A stretch of 64,000 bases of DNA from Actinomycetota bacterium (GCA_009773565.1 WSXY01000006.1:38728-102727); one strand, 5' to 3'. Positions 18,895 through 32,120 are shown, counted from the first letter of the stretch. Translations and numbers: made by a program. Notes: generated by a model from the letters alone, not told the origin.

Positions 18895-18917
18895 AAGCCC
18901 CGACATTGTCGGGGCTT
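18895..18917 (-). terminator. Terminator of tRNA-Ile
   Basis: 10-bp perfect stem aagccccgac/gtcggggctt with a 3-nt loop, 11 bp past the tRNA CCA end on the minus strand and followed by a CTTTCTT tract. Confidence 0.8.
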
Positions 18918-18928
18918 CATCGTTTGTG

Positions 18929-19005
18929 TGGTGGGCCCGGATGGACTCGAACCATCGACCTCACGGTTATCAGCCGTGCGCTCTAGCCAGCTGAGCTACG
19001 GGCCC
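18929..19005 (-). tRNA. tRNA-Ile (GAU), CCA encoded
   Basis: Minus-strand cloverleaf with acceptor stem GGGCCCG/CGGGCCC, D stem GCTC/GAGC, anticodon stem CACGG/CCGTG around loop CTGATAA (anticodon GAT), T loop TTCGAGT, discriminator A and encoded CCA at 18931-18929. Confidence 0.97.
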
Positions 19006-19026
19006 GCGCCAAGGAACAGCCTGGAT

Positions 19027-19056
19027 ACCATAGCCTAGCCCCCGTGCGAGCGTCAA
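19027..19056 (-). promoter_or_regulatory. Promoter of tRNA-Ile
   Basis: Minus strand TTGACG (19056-19051), an 18-bp spacer and TATGGT (19032-19027), about 21 bp upstream of the tRNA 5' end. The match to sigma-70-type boxes is good for the -35 and moderate for the -10. Confidence 0.5.
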
Positions 19057-19152
19057 GGAGAACAAACATCCCTTTTGCACGGTCCACTTTCAACGTTAAC
19101 CGTTGCCGTATCCCGTGGTACGGTGAGGTATCGATACTCGATTGGAGCCCCG

Positions 19153-19647
19153 GTGATAGAAGTCCGTATCGCGAGCCTGAACGCCGACGCCAACTCGGGA
19201 CAACCCGTGCTGCTCCTCAAGCCCCTCGACGAAGTCGACAACCGCGATGATCGCCTGCTGCCCATCTGGATCGGCCACGCCGAGGCGACCGCCATCCTGG
19301 TGGCGCTCCACGGGGCGGAGATACCCCGACCGATGACACACGACCTGCTGGCTAACCTCATCGAGGCTCTCGGCTTCGTGGCAGAGCGTGTTGAGGTCAC
19401 CCGGCTAGAAGAGGGAACGTACTTCGCCGCTATCGTCTTGCGCGGCGAGGAGCGCACGTTCGTCATCGATGCCCGTCCCTCGGATAGCCTCGCACTCGCG
19501 GTGCGCGTGGGGTGCCCCATCCTCGTCGCCAACGACGTATGGGAGCGAGGCGCGGTGGCTGTATCCTCTGTCGACGAAGAAGAGGAAGAGGTCGAGCGCT
19601 TCCGGGAGTTCCTCAACCACGTCGATCCGAACGACTTCATGTCGTAG
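19153..19647 (+). CDS. Bifunctional nuclease (BFN, DUF151) family protein
   Basis: 164 aa from GTG 19153, with GGAG 5 nt upstream; the frame opens 26 codons earlier without support. The family carries a conserved acidic BFN domain, here WIGHAEATAILVALHGAEIPRPMTHDLL and the second conserved block VIDARPSDSLALAVRVGCPI (about 20-130). An acidic tail (VDEEEEEVERF) follows. Plant homologues have nuclease activity on DNA and RNA; the bacterial role is poorly defined. Stands alone between tRNA-Ile and the convergent efflux operon. Confidence 0.88.
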   Translation: MIEVRIASLNADANSGQPVLLLKPLDEVDNRDDRLLPIWIGHAEATAILVALHGAEIPRPMTHDLLANLIEALGFVAERVEVTRLEEGTYFAAIVLRGEERTFVIDARPSDSLALAVRVGCPILVANDVWERGAVAVSSVDEEEEEVERFREFLNHVDPNDFMS

Positions 19648-19680
19648 CGCCGGCGGCTGTGCTACTCGCCACCGAACTCT

Positions 19681-20870
19681 CTACTCGTAGCGAAGGGCCT
19701 CGATTGGATCGAGCTGGCTCGCCTTCCACGCGGGATACACGCCGAAGAACACGCCAACACCCGCCGCGAAGAAGAACGCCATCGCAACAGCCCAAGGGGT
19801 CACGTTCGTCGGCACCGGCGTAAGTGCGGTCATCGCCGCGGAGCCGCCCCATCCGATAGCGATTCCGACGATTCCCCCAAGGACCGAGAGGCCGACTGCC
19901 TCTATGACGAACTGCGACAGAATGTCGTAGGTCCTTGCTCCGACCGCCTTACGGATACCGATCTCGCGCGTGCGCTCACTCACGCTCACGAGCATGATGT
20001 TCATGATGCCGATACCGCCGACGAGGAGCGATATCCCCGCGATCCCCGCGAGCATATAGGTAAGCGTTCCGAGAAGATTCGAGAGTAACCCCAGTGTCTG
20101 CTCCTGGGTGAAGACGGTGAACTCCTCGCCGTAGCGCGGTATGAGCACACGGCGGATATCGGCCTTCACGCGCTCGATCTCATTCGGGTCGGTCGCCTTC
20201 ACGACGATGGTACTCACGTAGTTGACGTTGAAGATGCGCTGGGCCGTGGTTACCGGTATGTAGACCTGGCTATCCTGATCTCCCGCGAGACCGCCACCAA
20301 GCGCCTCGTAATACCCCACAACGGTGAATCGCTGTCCCGCAAGCGTGATCGTCTTGCCAACCGGGTCCTGGTTGGGGAACAGCGCCGTGCGAACGGATGA
20401 TCCCAGGGCGACAACCCGCGAGCCGGCCTGGACCTCGCTCCGCCGATAGTGCCGACCACCCGCAAGCGTGGAGCTGAATACCTCGCTACCGGCCGCATTA
20501 CCGCCGGCCACGGTTACACGAATCGACCGGTTTCCGGCCTTCGCCGTCGACCCGGACTGAAGGACCGGCACCACCGCATCGAGCCCGGGGACTTTTCGCT
20601 CGATAAGGTCGGAGTCTTCAAGGGTGAATCGCCGCGACGGGGGTGCCTGATCTCCGCCCATCCCGCCACCATACTGTCCGGGAATGATGAAGAGCAGGTT
20701 GCTGCCGAGGCCCTCTACCTGCCCGGTGATCTCGCCCTGCACCCCGGTGCCGATGGCAACAAGCACGATAACCGCCGCGACGCCGATGATGACACCGAGC
20801 ATCGTGAGTAGGCTTCGCGCCTTGTTCGACGCGAGCGCACGTAGGGCGATCCGGAAACTCTCGGTGAAGT

Positions 20871-20874
<4 letters not shown>
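19681..20874 (-). CDS. MacB-type ABC transporter permease (FtsX fold)
   Basis: 397 aa. One TM near the N-terminus (LLTMLGVIIGVAAVIVLVAIG), a large extracytoplasmic MacB periplasmic core (about 45-250), then three TM helices at the C-terminus with the FtsX motif SVSERTREIGIRKAVGA. Last gene of an adaptor-ATPase-permease operon; GTG start overlaps the ATPase stop by 4 bp (GTGA). Such tripartite systems act as mechanotransmitters exporting peptides, lipoproteins or drugs; in a cell without an outer membrane they work with the adaptor alone. The substrate is not evident. Confidence 0.92.
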
Positions 20875-21638
<764 letters not shown>

Positions 21639-21641
21639 GCG

Positions 21642-23144
21642 CTACTTCACCCTTATCGCGACGCCGTCTTTGAGGCTTCCGATACCGGTCACGATAACCT
21701 CGTCGCCCGCCTTCAGGCCTGTGAGAACCTCGGCCCGCGTGTCGGTCGTCCGACCCGTGGTCACTTCGGTTCTCACCGCTTTTCCACCCTGCGCCAGGAA
21801 GAGGTAGCTCTTGCCACCCTCATCGAGGACAGCCTCAACGGGAACCGTTACCGCCTCACCGATGGATTCGACTTCGATATCGACGCTACCGTTCATGCCA
21901 AGCAAAACCCGGTCATTCACGTTCTTAAGCCTGATGAGGACCGAGAAAGCCGTCCCGCCGGTGGGCGTGACAACCGAGGTCTTATCGATGCGCTCGACTT
22001 CAGCCTCAAAGGTCTCGGCCGTCAGGGCATCGAGGGAGATCTTGACCTTCATCCCGGGCTTGACCTTATCGATATCGGCCTCGTCGACCTGCGCGTTGAA
22101 TACAAGCTGATCGAAGAGCACGACACTGAAGGGCGCCGAGGCTGGCGATACGGCTGAGCCGACAGACGGCTTTCCAGAGCCACCTAGACCTGCGGCAGCG
22201 AGTGACGCGCTTGCTCCACCGTTGAAGATGACCGTTCCGTCCATCGGGGCGCGCATCGTCGCCTTCTCGAGATTCGACACCGCATAGTCGAGCGCGGCAC
22301 GGGCAGCACGTGCGCCCGCGCTTGCCGACGACTGGGCGGCGCTGGTGTCAGCTCCGGCAAGTTTCGCCTGCTGGGCAAGAGCGCCTTGGTACGCGGCCCA
22401 CGCCTGATCGCGCGCGGTCTTCGCTCCGACAAGCGCCGCAGTCTTGTCTTGTCCTGCTACAAGAAGCGCAAGGCTCCGCTGCGCATTCGCAAGGTTCGCG
22501 GCCGCCTGGTCGCGGGCGAGGCTGAGGGCAGCAAGCGCGGTCTCCATCGCTGCATCGCGCGGAAGCGTCGCGGGGTCGTAGACGGTCGTCTTGTAGGTGT
22601 CATACGCAGTCTGTGCTGCGTCGTAGGAAAGCTGTGCGGCAGCAACCGCCGCCTCTGCTTGTGTGATCGCAGCCGCATCGGGTGTCGCGCTCTTCAGCGC
22701 GTTGTACTGGCTGAGTGCCGCGTTATAGGCTCCATAGGCGGCGGACACAGAGGCGGAAGCGGCCTTCTCGTCGGCCGAAGACGGGGCCGACTGAGAGATG
22801 CTGTCGGCCTGGGCGAGCGCGCCTTCGTACGCAGCCTGCGCCTGAGCGATCTGTAGCTCGAATGGCGTCGTGTCCATCGTGGCGATGATGTCGCCCTCTT
22901 TGACGGAAGCGCCTTCGGTCACCGATATGCTCTCGAGCATGCCTGCGGCGGGCGGGAAGATGTCGCGCTTCGCATCGGCCTCAGTCTTGCCCGAGGCGCT
23001 TACCGTCACCGTGAGTGCGCCTGTTCCGGCCCGCTCTACGGTCACTTCAGGCGCGCTCGCACCCTTGCCCAGAACGACCGCTGCAACAATACCCGCAACG
23101 ACCAGAAGTCCGACAACAGCTGCGATGATCTTTCCCTTGGACAC
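21642..23144 (-). CDS. Periplasmic adaptor of MacA/HlyD family
   Basis: 500 aa, GTG start with GAGGAGG upstream. N-terminal TM anchor (IIAAVVGLLVVAGIVAAVVLG), biotinyl-lipoyl half-motif (GMLESISVTEGASVKEGDIIATMD), an unusually long Ala-rich helical hairpin (about 95-290, rich in Ala, Gln and Ser) and returning lipoyl strand (MRAPMDGTVIFNGG), beta-barrel and C-terminal membrane-proximal domain (GLKAGDEVIVTG). First gene of the efflux operon. The hairpin is longer than in MacA, perhaps spanning thick peptidoglycan. Confidence 0.9.
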   Translation of the reverse strand: MSKGKIIAAVVGLLVVAGIVAAVVLGKGASAPEVTVERAGTGALTVTVSASGKTEADAKRDIFPPAAGMLESISVTEGASVKEGDIIATMDTTPFELQIAQAQAAYEGALAQADSISQSAPSSADEKAASASVSAAYGAYNAALSQYNALKSATPDAAAITQAEAAVAAAQLSYDAAQTAYDTYKTTVYDPATLPRDAAMETALAALSLARDQAAANLANAQRSLALLVAGQDKTAALVGAKTARDQAWAAYQGALAQQAKLAGADTSAAQSSASAGARAARAALDYAVSNLEKATMRAPMDGTVIFNGGASASLAAAGLGGSGKPSVGSAVSPASAPFSVVLFDQLVFNAQVDEADIDKVKPGMKVKISLDALTAETFEAEVERIDKTSVVTPTGGTAFSVLIRLKNVNDRVLLGMNGSVDIEVESIGEAVTVPVEAVLDEGGKSYLFLAQGGKAVRTEVTTGRTTDTRAEVLTGLKAGDEVIVTGIGSLKDGVAIRVK

Positions 23145-23268
23145 AGAGTCCTCCTCGAATAACGGCTCGTGCTTATCCGTTCAACTTTACCCTACACAGA
23201 CGCACATTCTCACGGTGCTTCATATTAATTCACCGCGATTCCCTGATTTCTGGTGACGCTCGCGGCTC

Positions 23269-23973
23269 CTAGGCCTCCGGGCGATCGCTCCTGCTGCTAA
23301 AAAGCAGGCCCGGCAGGGCTCGCACGTCGTTGATTATGTAGTCGCACCCCGCAGCAGTAAGCACCTCAGCACTCGCCACGCCCCATGTAGCGGCGATTGC
23401 CACCGCTCCGGCACTGCGTGCAGATTCCATATCGTGCGGACTGTCGCCGATATACGCGCACTGGCCCGCCTCGAGGCCCAATAGCGCAGCCGCGTGACGG
23501 ACCGGATACGGATCCGGTTTATGAAGCGGGACATCGTCGGCAGTCACAATGACCGAGAAGAAGTCGGCGATTCCAAAGAGGTTGATTCCTCGCATGGCCA
23601 TCGGCGTGCCCTTTGAGGTGACAACACCCATCGGCATGCCGTAGTCGCGAACCGCAGAGAGAGCCTCTATGGCACCCGGGAAGAGGCGAACCATTGCATC
23701 GTGCGTGGCATGGTTGAACGTGCGATATGACACAAGTAGCGCATCCGCAGTCGCGGTATCACCCTGCGACAAGATGAGCATCTGCTGTGCAAGAGGAATA
23801 CCGACGTCTCGCAAGAGCACCTCGTCGGGAAGCACTTCGCCGAGAATATCCGCGCTCGCATGCCTGAATGACGCGAGGATGTGCGGGATGGTATCCGCAA
23901 GCGTGCCGTCAAAATCGAAGAGAACAGCCTTTAGGCCGAGGAGGCGTGCATCGGGGTCTGCTGGAATCGTCAT
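23269..23973 (-). CDS. HAD-family phosphatase, phosphoglycolate phosphatase/PpaX-like
   Basis: 234 aa. HAD motif I DFDGTLADT (nucleophile Asp and acid/base Asp), an alpha-helical cap (about 35-100), motif II VVTSKG, motif III Lys in LHKPDPYP, motif IV YIGDSPHDMESA. This pattern fits subfamily IA enzymes such as Gph (2-phosphoglycolate) or PpaX (pyrophosphate); the sequence alone does not separate them. ATG overlaps the stop of the MFS gene (ATGA), so the two are co-transcribed. Confidence 0.85.
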   Translation of the reverse strand: MTIPADPDARLLGLKAVLFDFDGTLADTIPHILASFRHASADILGEVLPDEVLLRDVGIPLAQQMLILSQGDTATADALLVSYRTFNHATHDAMVRLFPGAIEALSAVRDYGMPMGVVTSKGTPMAMRGINLFGIADFFSVIVTADDVPLHKPDPYPVRHAAALLGLEAGQCAYIGDSPHDMESARSAGAVAIAATWGVASAEVLTAAGCDYIINDVRALPGLLFSSRSDRPEA

Positions 23974-25250
23974 GGGCGCGATTCTAGCACGGCTGGCGCA
24001 ACGGGCACCTCGATCTTCACCTTACGGAGCAGTATGAATGTCATCGCGGCGCCGACTGCGTAGAACACGCCGGTAAGGTACCAGGGAAGCGTGTATGAAT
24101 GCTGCATCAATCGACCACCCAGGACGCTTCCGCCAAGCCAGGCGACCGCCCACCCGAACCGAACCCATCCCACAACAAGCGGGCGCTCCAGGGGCGGAAT
24201 ACCCGCGGTTGAAAGCTGGTTGTACACCGGCCACGACATGTTCATCAGGACGCCGCGGAACAAGAGCATCACAGCGGCAAACGGCAACCCTGTGGCCAGC
24301 GGCACGGCGACGAGGAACGGTAGCGAAAGAAGCTCCATTGCCACCACGGCGCCCACGTGACCAAGCTTGCGCGCAAGCCATGGTGAGCCGAACGCGGCGA
24401 CAGCCATCCCGATCGAGCTCGCCGCCTGGATCATACCTATCTGACCGACCGTCGCCCCCAGTTGGTGTCTGAGGAAGAGCGCGACGAATGGGATCGACAG
24501 CCCGGCGCCAAACGAGATGAGCACTTCAGGGATTAGAAGACGCACGAGCCTGCTCCACGATGTGAATCCCCTGATCGCGGCACGGTACGACGTGGACACA
24601 TCAGCCGGGTGGGTGTGCTCGATCGCCATTGCTGGCACCGCTGACGCCAACATGGAACATGCGGCCACAGCAATAGCAACCCGAAGCCCGACGGTCTCAG
24701 TCGCGCCGGCCGCGAGGACTGCCGCCGGGATGATGCCACCAAGCAGCGCGCCAACGAACATCGAGCCGACACGGAGCGTGTAGTCGATCGTGAACAGATG
24801 GGTCAGCGCACGGGCCGGTGCCGCCTCCGAGAGAAACGCTATCCCGAGCGTCTGCATCGCGCCGTCACCGATGCCGTAGAGAAGCCCGAGTCCGACCACG
24901 ACCACCGCCGTAGGCGCGAATGCCTGGCCAAGGCGTGAAAGCCCGAGCGCCAGCGCGGCAATCACCATCAGCCGACGATAGCCAACGCGCGCGACAAGCG
25001 GAGGAAGTGCCAGACAGGTGACAGCCCCCGCCAGCGCAAGCGCACCCTCGACGTCGCCGACGACCGCCTCGGTCATGCCGGCGTCCTTAATATAGATCGC
25101 GAACACGGTGCCGAGAATCCCGAGGCCGATGCTCTGGAGCGCGGCTACCATCAGGTACCGCCACGCGTCCCGTGAAAAGGTCCGTGCTGCCACGCGATAG
25201 TCACGTGGCAGCACGGACGCGATGATGCGCTTCAATCCGGTCAGGCGCAT
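23970..25250 (-). CDS. MFS transporter, 12 TM
   Basis: 426 aa with about twelve hydrophobic segments. The loop 2-3 motif is degenerate (PLVARVGYRRLMVIA instead of GxxxDRxGRR). It begins MRLTGLKRIIASVLPRDYRVAARTF, an Arg/Lys-rich cytoplasmic leader. Similar to drug/metabolite MFS_1 proteins; the substrate cannot be told. Co-transcribed with the HAD phosphatase. It lies 30 bp downstream of gyrA on the same strand, so readthrough from the gyrase operon is possible. Confidence 0.85.
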   Translation of the reverse strand: MRLTGLKRIIASVLPRDYRVAARTFSRDAWRYLMVAALQSIGLGILGTVFAIYIKDAGMTEAVVGDVEGALALAGAVTCLALPPLVARVGYRRLMVIAALALGLSRLGQAFAPTAVVVVGLGLLYGIGDGAMQTLGIAFLSEAAPARALTHLFTIDYTLRVGSMFVGALLGGIIPAAVLAAGATETVGLRVAIAVAACSMLASAVPAMAIEHTHPADVSTSYRAAIRGFTSWSRLVRLLIPEVLISFGAGLSIPFVALFLRHQLGATVGQIGMIQAASSIGMAVAAFGSPWLARKLGHVGAVVAMELLSLPFLVAVPLATGLPFAAVMLLFRGVLMNMSWPVYNQLSTAGIPPLERPLVVGWVRFGWAVAWLGGSVLGGRLMQHSYTLPWYLTGVFYAVGAAMTFILLRKVKIEVPVAPAVLESRP

Positions 25251-25280
25251 GCGGGTTCCTCCCGAACGGGCGAACCCGCG

Positions 25281-27851
25281 CTACTCGTCGTCTTCGAAGT
25301 CCTCGGCTACAAGCTCCTCGGCTTCGATATCCCTCTCGGCCATGCCCGGCATGCGTGTCGCGGCGATCGTCTCATCCTCGACAAGCACCTGCTGGTTCTC
25401 GGGCGCCGTACGCTTCTTCTTCTTCGCGGCAACACGAGCGATCGCACACACGCGATCTGTCTCTGCCACGTTCATGACCTTCACGCCCTGTGTCGAGCGA
25501 CCTAGTTTGCTGATATCGCCCGCATTCACGCGAATGACAACACCCTCGTCCGAGATAAGCATGAGCTCGTGACCGGGCATGACGACCTTCATCCCGGCGA
25601 TACGGCCCTTCTTCGGCGTGACCTGGATGGTCTTGACACCCATGCCGCCGCGCTTCTGTGTCGGGTACTCTTCGAGCGGCGTACGCTTGCCGTAACCGCG
25701 CTCGGTCACCACAAACAGCTCGCTCCCCTTGGGCGCGATCTCCATACCGAGAACGTGGTCGTCGCCCTTCACGGTCATCCCGCGGACCCCAGTCGTGTCG
25801 CGTCCCATCGGACGGGCGTCGGCCTCGTCGAAGACGATGGCCTTGCCGTTTGCGGACACCATCATCGCGTGCTCGCCCGCGTGCACGCGCCTGACCGCGA
25901 TCAGCTCGTCGTCATCGCGCAGGTTGATGGCGATTATCCCGTCGCGGCGCGAGCGATCGTACGCCTGCATCGCCGTCTTCTTCACGACACCGTTACGCGT
26001 GGCGAAGAGCAGGTAATCCTCGGCCCCGAACTCACGTGTAGTGATGGCCGCAGCGATACGCTCGGTCTGCTCGAAGGGCAGCAGGTTCACGACGGCGGTT
26101 CCTCTCGCATGGCGAGAGCCGACCGGCAACTCGTGAACCTTCAGGCGGTAGACCTTGCCCTTCGTGCTGAAGAAGAGCACGAAGTCGTGCGTCGAGGAGA
26201 TGAAGAGTTGCTCGACGAAGTCGCTCTCTTTGAGGTTGACTCCGCTGATGCCCTTGCCGCCACGCTTCTGCTGACGATACGTCGCCACCGGGAGCCGCTT
26301 CACGTAGCCGGCCTTGGTGATCGTGATGACCATGTCTTCTTCTGCGATGAGGTCCTCGACGTCGAGGTCGCGCGCGGCATTAGTGATCTCGGTACGCCGT
26401 GGGTTCGCGAACTTCGCCCGGATCTCGGCCATCTCGTCCTTGATGATCTGGAGAACCAGACCGACGTCGCCAAGGATCTTCTTCAGCCAAGCGATCTTCT
26501 CGCGAAGCTCGGTGAGCTCTTCTTCGATCTTGTGGCGCTCCAGGCCGGTCAGGCGGCGGAGGCGCATCTCGAGGATTGCGTCGGTCTGGATCTCGGTCAA
26601 TCCAAAGCGCTCGATGAGGCGCGCCTTGGCTTCAGCGTCGTCGTTGCTCGACTTGATGATCGCGATGACTTCGTCGATGTTCTCCAGGGCGATAACGTAG
26701 CCCTCGAGTATGTGCGCCCGCTCCTCGGCCTTGCGAAGGTCGTAGCGTGTGCGCCGGGTGATGACTTCCTTCTGATGCTCGACGTAGTGGAAGAGCATCT
26801 GCTTGAGCGTGAGCTCCTTCGGAACGCCGTCGACGAGAGACAGCATGATGACGCCGAAGCCCGTCTCGAGCGAGGTGTGCTTGTAGAGCTTGTTGAGAAC
26901 CACCTGCGGAATCGCCGTGTTCTTGAGTTCGACCACAACACGCATACCTTTGCGGTCTGATTCATCGCGCAGGTCAGATATCTCGGTCAGCTTCTTCTCG
27001 CGCACGAGATCGGCGATCTTCGTGACGAGCTTGCTCTTGTTCACCGCGTACGGGATCTCGTTGATGATGATGCGCATTCTGCCGGTCGATGTCTGCTCGA
27101 TGTGCGCTTTACCCCGCACCTTGATCGAGCCGCGCCCGGTTGTGTAAGCGTCATAGATACCCTCGCGGCCCATGATGATGCCGCCGGTCGGGAAGTCCGG
27201 GCCGGGCATAACCGCGAGGAACTCGTCGATCTCCGCGTCAGGGTTGTTGATGAACAGCGTCGCGGCGTCGATGACTTCACCGAGGTTGTGCGGCGGGATA
27301 TTCGTCGCCATACCGACCGCGATACCGGAGCTGCCGTTGACGAGAAGGTTCGGGTAGCGGCTGGGAAGCACGCGCGGCTCTTGTAGCGACTCGTCATAGT
27401 TGGGGCCGAAGTCGACCGTCTCCCGGTCGATGTCGCGCAGCAACTCCATCGCGAGTCGCTGCAGGCGCGACTCCGTGTACCGCATAGCAGCAGCGGAGTC
27501 GCCGTCCACCGAGCCGAAGTTGCCGTGGCCATCCACGAGCGGCGCCCGCATCGCAAAGTCCTGCGCCATGCGCACCATCGTGTCGTAGACCGCAGAGTCA
27601 CCATGCGGGTGGTACTTACCGATGACTTCGCCGACGGTCCACGCGGACTTCTTATACGCCTTGGTCGGCGTCAGCCCGGATTCGCTCATCGCGTAGAGGA
27701 TGCGCCTGTGCACCGGCTTGAGCCCGTCCCGGACATCCGGAAGCGCTCGGGCGACGATGACGCTCATCGAGTACTCAAGGAATGACTTCCTGAGCTCCTG
27801 CTCGATGTCTATCGGGAGGACGTTGCTCTCGCCCGCCATGGCATCAGTCAC
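25281..27851 (-). CDS. gyrA: DNA gyrase subunit A
   Basis: 856 aa. Breakage-reunion domain with the catalytic Tyr in [11 protein letters not shown] (about 125), the preceding fluoroquinolone-determining helix ([19 protein letters not shown]; Ser and Asp at the usual positions), a long coiled-coil region, and the C-terminal beta-pinwheel with the GyrA box QQKRGGKG that distinguishes gyrase from topoisomerase IV. An acidic tail ([13 protein letters not shown]) ends the protein. Downstream of gyrB with one small membrane-protein gene between. Confidence 0.98.
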   Translation of the reverse strand: MTDAMAGESNVLPIDIEQELRKSFLEYSMSVIVARALPDVRDGLKPVHRRILYAMSESGLTPTKAYKKSAWTVGEVIGKYHPHGDSAVYDTMVRMAQDFAMRAPLVDGHGNFGSVDGDSAAAMRYTESRLQRLAMELLRDIDRETVDFGPNYDESLQEPRVLPSRYPNLLVNGSSGIAVGMATNIPPHNLGEVIDAATLFINNPDAEIDEFLAVMPGPDFPTGGIIMGREGIYDAYTTGRGSIKVRGKAHIEQTSTGRMRIIINEIPYAVNKSKLVTKIADLVREKKLTEISDLRDESDRKGMRVVVELKNTAIPQVVLNKLYKHTSLETGFGVIMLSLVDGVPKELTLKQMLFHYVEHQKEVITRRTRYDLRKAEERAHILEGYVIALENIDEVIAIIKSSNDDAEAKARLIERFGLTEIQTDAILEMRLRRLTGLERHKIEEELTELREKIAWLKKILGDVGLVLQIIKDEMAEIRAKFANPRRTEITNAARDLDVEDLIAEEDMVITITKAGYVKRLPVATYRQQKRGGKGISGVNLKESDFVEQLFISSTHDFVLFFSTKGKVYRLKVHELPVGSRHARGTAVVNLLPFEQTERIAAAITTREFGAEDYLLFATRNGVVKKTAMQAYDRSRRDGIIAINLRDDDELIAVRRVHAGEHAMMVSANGKAIVFDEADARPMGRDTTGVRGMTVKGDDHVLGMEIAPKGSELFVVTERGYGKRTPLEEYPTQKRGGMGVKTIQVTPKKGRIAGMKVVMPGHELMLISDEGVVIRVNAGDISKLGRSTQGVKVMNVAETDRVCAIARVAAKKKKRTAPENQQVLVEDETIAATRMPGMAERDIEAEELVAEDFEDDE

Positions 27852-27876
27852 GATTGGTCTCCTCGCACGTCACGTA

Positions 27877-28389
27877 CTATAGGTTGTATTTCTTGTAGAG
27901 CAGCGCCGCGCCACCGGCGAGAAGTAAACCCCACACCATCAGAAGCAGCGAAGCCAACGTCGGCGTCGCGCCCGCATTAGGCCCCACTTTCGCGAACTGG
28001 GTCGCCGCCCACACGATGAATCCGATGCCGCCGCCCAACAAGATGGTACTCACTGTGTTGGCGATCATCTTGTAGTTCCTTGTAGGCGTCGGTTCCTGGA
28101 TCCTTAAGCCGATGAGCATCGTTTCGAGTTCTGCGCTTGAAACAGCCCTCGTTTCGCCAGCAGGTTTCCCGGGGTCAACCTCATCGTTCTTGACGACAAG
28201 CTGTTCGATCTCGATCACCGCATCCTCGGCGGCAGTCTCCTCAAATGGTGCCCGAACCGCCAGGAGCGCTTCCTCTAGAGCCTCTTCTTGCTCCCGCTCA
28301 ACCTTGAGGCGGTTGAACGTCTCGAACGCATCTTGCTCCCATGGTGGGGGCTCGAACTGCTTCGCATGTCTCTTGTCACGTTCGTCCAC
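27877..28389 (-). CDS. Hypothetical membrane protein between gyrB and gyrA
   Basis: 170 aa, GTG start with GGAGG 9 nt upstream. N-terminal about 100 residues are charged and soluble (HAKQFEPPPWEQDAFETFNRL, then Glu-rich helices). Two TM helices follow (ILLGGGIGFIVWAATQF and LASLLLMVWGLLLAGGAALLY), ending KKYNL. No known domain is recognised. Position between gyrase subunits recalls the small membrane proteins found next to gyrA in other Actinobacteria, but sequence similarity to those cannot be claimed. Confidence 0.8.
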   Translation of the reverse strand: MDERDKRHAKQFEPPPWEQDAFETFNRLKVEREQEEALEEALLAVRAPFEETAAEDAVIEIEQLVVKNDEVDPGKPAGETRAVSSAELETMLIGLRIQEPTPTRNYKMIANTVSTILLGGGIGFIVWAATQFAKVGPNAGATPTLASLLLMVWGLLLAGGAALLYKKYNL

Positions 28390-28426
28390 CCGAGCCGACC
28401 TCCACCCGCCGTTCTGATTCTTCGTG

Positions 28427-30352
<1,926 letters not shown>

Positions 30353-30439
30353 TTAGTCGTACGACAGTCGTGGAGGGCGAGAAAGGGCAAAACCACGACA
30401 TATTGACGTCACGTGCTTAGTTTACCACAAGTAGTAGTG

Positions 30440-31000
30440 TCAGGAGCCCGATTTGTCCCCTTCTGGGCCATCAGTTCGCGTCTCAGCCGACTTGCGGGCC
30501 CGGACACCCTTTTTCCACTCCAGATCCTTGATCATCACTCTCAGCGCGGTTTCGCGCAGGTCCTCATCGTGTACGGCGGCCGCAACATGTACGGCTTGCT
30601 CCCGTTCGTTCTCCGTTAGTGGTGCAGCGGGATTCACATCGGTCTTGTAGTACTCCGTGGTCTCTTCTTCTCGTCTCTCCTCAGCCCGCTTCTCAGACAC
30701 GCCCTTAGAGACAGTAAACCGGATAGACCTGACCAAATCCTGTCCAGTTTCTGAACGAATTGCAGCCAGGAAGCGATCCGTCATCAAGACAAGCTCATTT
30801 GCCCACGCTGCTGAATCAACGAGAACGGTAAGTGTCCCATCCCGGAGGACCACACCGTGTGTGTGTCGGGCTATCTCCGGACCGGCGGCCACATTCCAGG
30901 CGCTGACCACTCTGGCGCCGTGCCTCTTCCCGCGCGGGTCGGCACGCTCAATGATCCTACGCGTGATGTCCGCGATACTTTCTGTCCTCTTGGCCCTCAT
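30440..31000 (-). CDS. DUF721/DciA-like protein
   Basis: 186 aa from ATG 31000, favoured by GGGGAAG 7 nt upstream; a start at 31030 would overlap recF by 26 bp. The DUF721 core runs about 1-95 (WNVAAGPEIARHTHGVVLRDGTLTVLVDSAAWANELVLM), followed by a charged C-terminal tail. This family includes DciA, the ancestral replicative-helicase loader or operator in bacteria lacking DnaC/DnaI, and also the recF-gyrB-linked proteins of Actinobacteria. Placement between recF and gyrB fits a replication role; direct function is inferred. Confidence 0.8.
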   Translation of the reverse strand: MRAKRTESIADITRRIIERADPRGKRHGARVVSAWNVAAGPEIARHTHGVVLRDGTLTVLVDSAAWANELVLMTDRFLAAIRSETGQDLVRSIRFTVSKGVSEKRAEERREEETTEYYKTDVNPAAPLTENEREQAVHVAAAVHDEDLRETALRVMIKDLEWKKGVRARKSAETRTDGPEGDKSGS

Positions 31001-31004
31001 GGGT

Positions 31005-32108
31005 TCACTTCCCCGGGATTTCCACGACAACCGCCTGTTTCAGAAGCTTCGTATCGAAGTAGCCTGTGTTCGTTGTTGAGATGATGGTCTGCACATCCTT
31101 TTGTACCAGCGACGTGAGGGCCCTTCGCCGATCTTCGTCGAGCTCTGACATCACGTCATCTAGAAGAAGGATGGGTTTCTTGCGAGCTATATCCTCAACA
31201 ACAGCCACCTTAGCGAGGGTCCAGGCGAGCGCGATGGTTCTTTGTTGCCCCTGCGAAGCAAACGTCCGTGCGTTCCTACCACCGAGCAAGAACACGATGT
31301 CGTCTCTGTGTGGGCCGACAAGGGTCACATGCCGCACGATCTCGTCAGCCGCCCGTCCTTTGAGCGTCTCAATGATGGCCCGTTCCGCCTCATCGATGGT
31401 GACCTCAACGTCGAGTGGGATGCTGCCTAGGCCACAGTGATCGTTGTAGAGAACCGACAGTTCCTCGCCGTCAGCGAGATCTTTGTACGCGGCTGCCGCG
31501 TGGTGCACGACCCTCAGGAGCAACCTGCGCCGGTGCGTAAGCAACTTCGACCCGAGCGACGCGACTTGGATATTCCAGGGGTCGAGATCCTCGACGCCTG
31601 CTCTCCATTCACGCAACAACGTGTTTCTATGACGAACGACTTTGGCATAGTCGCGCCTGATCGACCCGTATGTCTTTGAGAGCTGGTCTCCCAGGTCGTC
31701 TATCGCTGAGCGCCGCATCTCAGCCGGCCCCTTCACGAGATCAAGATCATCTGGTGTGAAGAGCACCGTCGGAAGAATACCAGCCACGTCTGACACCCTG
31801 CGTTTCGCCACTCCGTTGATAAGACATGAGCGCCGACCGTCGCGAGTCACCCGAATCTGCACCTGTGTTGAAGTGGCCTCACTCGAGAAAGAGGCAGCGA
31901 TTTCTGCTCCCTCTTCTCCCCAACGCACAAGATCTTCCCAGCGGGGATTCCGAAAGGACACTCCTGTGGTAACCAATTGAACCGCTTCAAGCGCGTTTGT
32001 TTTCCCTGACGCGTTGGCTCCGACCAGGACAGTAAGACCCGGCGATAATTCAGTCTCCCACTCCTGATAGTTCCTGAAGCCGCTCAGATGAAGCGATTTG
32101 ATGAACAC
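31005..32108 (-). CDS. recF: DNA replication and repair protein RecF
   Basis: 367 aa. SMC-like ABC ATPase that with RecO/RecR helps load RecA at gaps. Walker A VGANASGKTNALEAV (about 32-46), signature ASQGQQRTIALAWTL, Walker B PILLLDDVMSELD. N-terminal LHLSGFRNYQEWE is the typical RecF beginning. GTG start 12 bp after the dnaN stop, part of the dnaA-dnaN-recF-DUF721 series. Confidence 0.97.
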   Translation of the reverse strand: MFIKSLHLSGFRNYQEWETELSPGLTVLVGANASGKTNALEAVQLVTTGVSFRNPRWEDLVRWGEEGAEIAASFSSEATSTQVQIRVTRDGRRSCLINGVAKRRVSDVAGILPTVLFTPDDLDLVKGPAEMRRSAIDDLGDQLSKTYGSIRRDYAKVVRHRNTLLREWRAGVEDLDPWNIQVASLGSKLLTHRRRLLLRVVHHAAAAYKDLADGEELSVLYNDHCGLGSIPLDVEVTIDEAERAIIETLKGRAADEIVRHVTLVGPHRDDIVFLLGGRNARTFASQGQQRTIALAWTLAKVAVVEDIARKKPILLLDDVMSELDEDRRRALTSLVQKDVQTIISTTNTGYFDTKLLKQAVVVEIPGK

Positions 32109-32120
32109 GCCGGTTCCGAA

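Noticed and set aside
25569..26960. Long plus-strand frame opposite gyrA (463 codons)
   Set aside because: Shadow of gyrA; composition of an antisense frame and no homology recognised.
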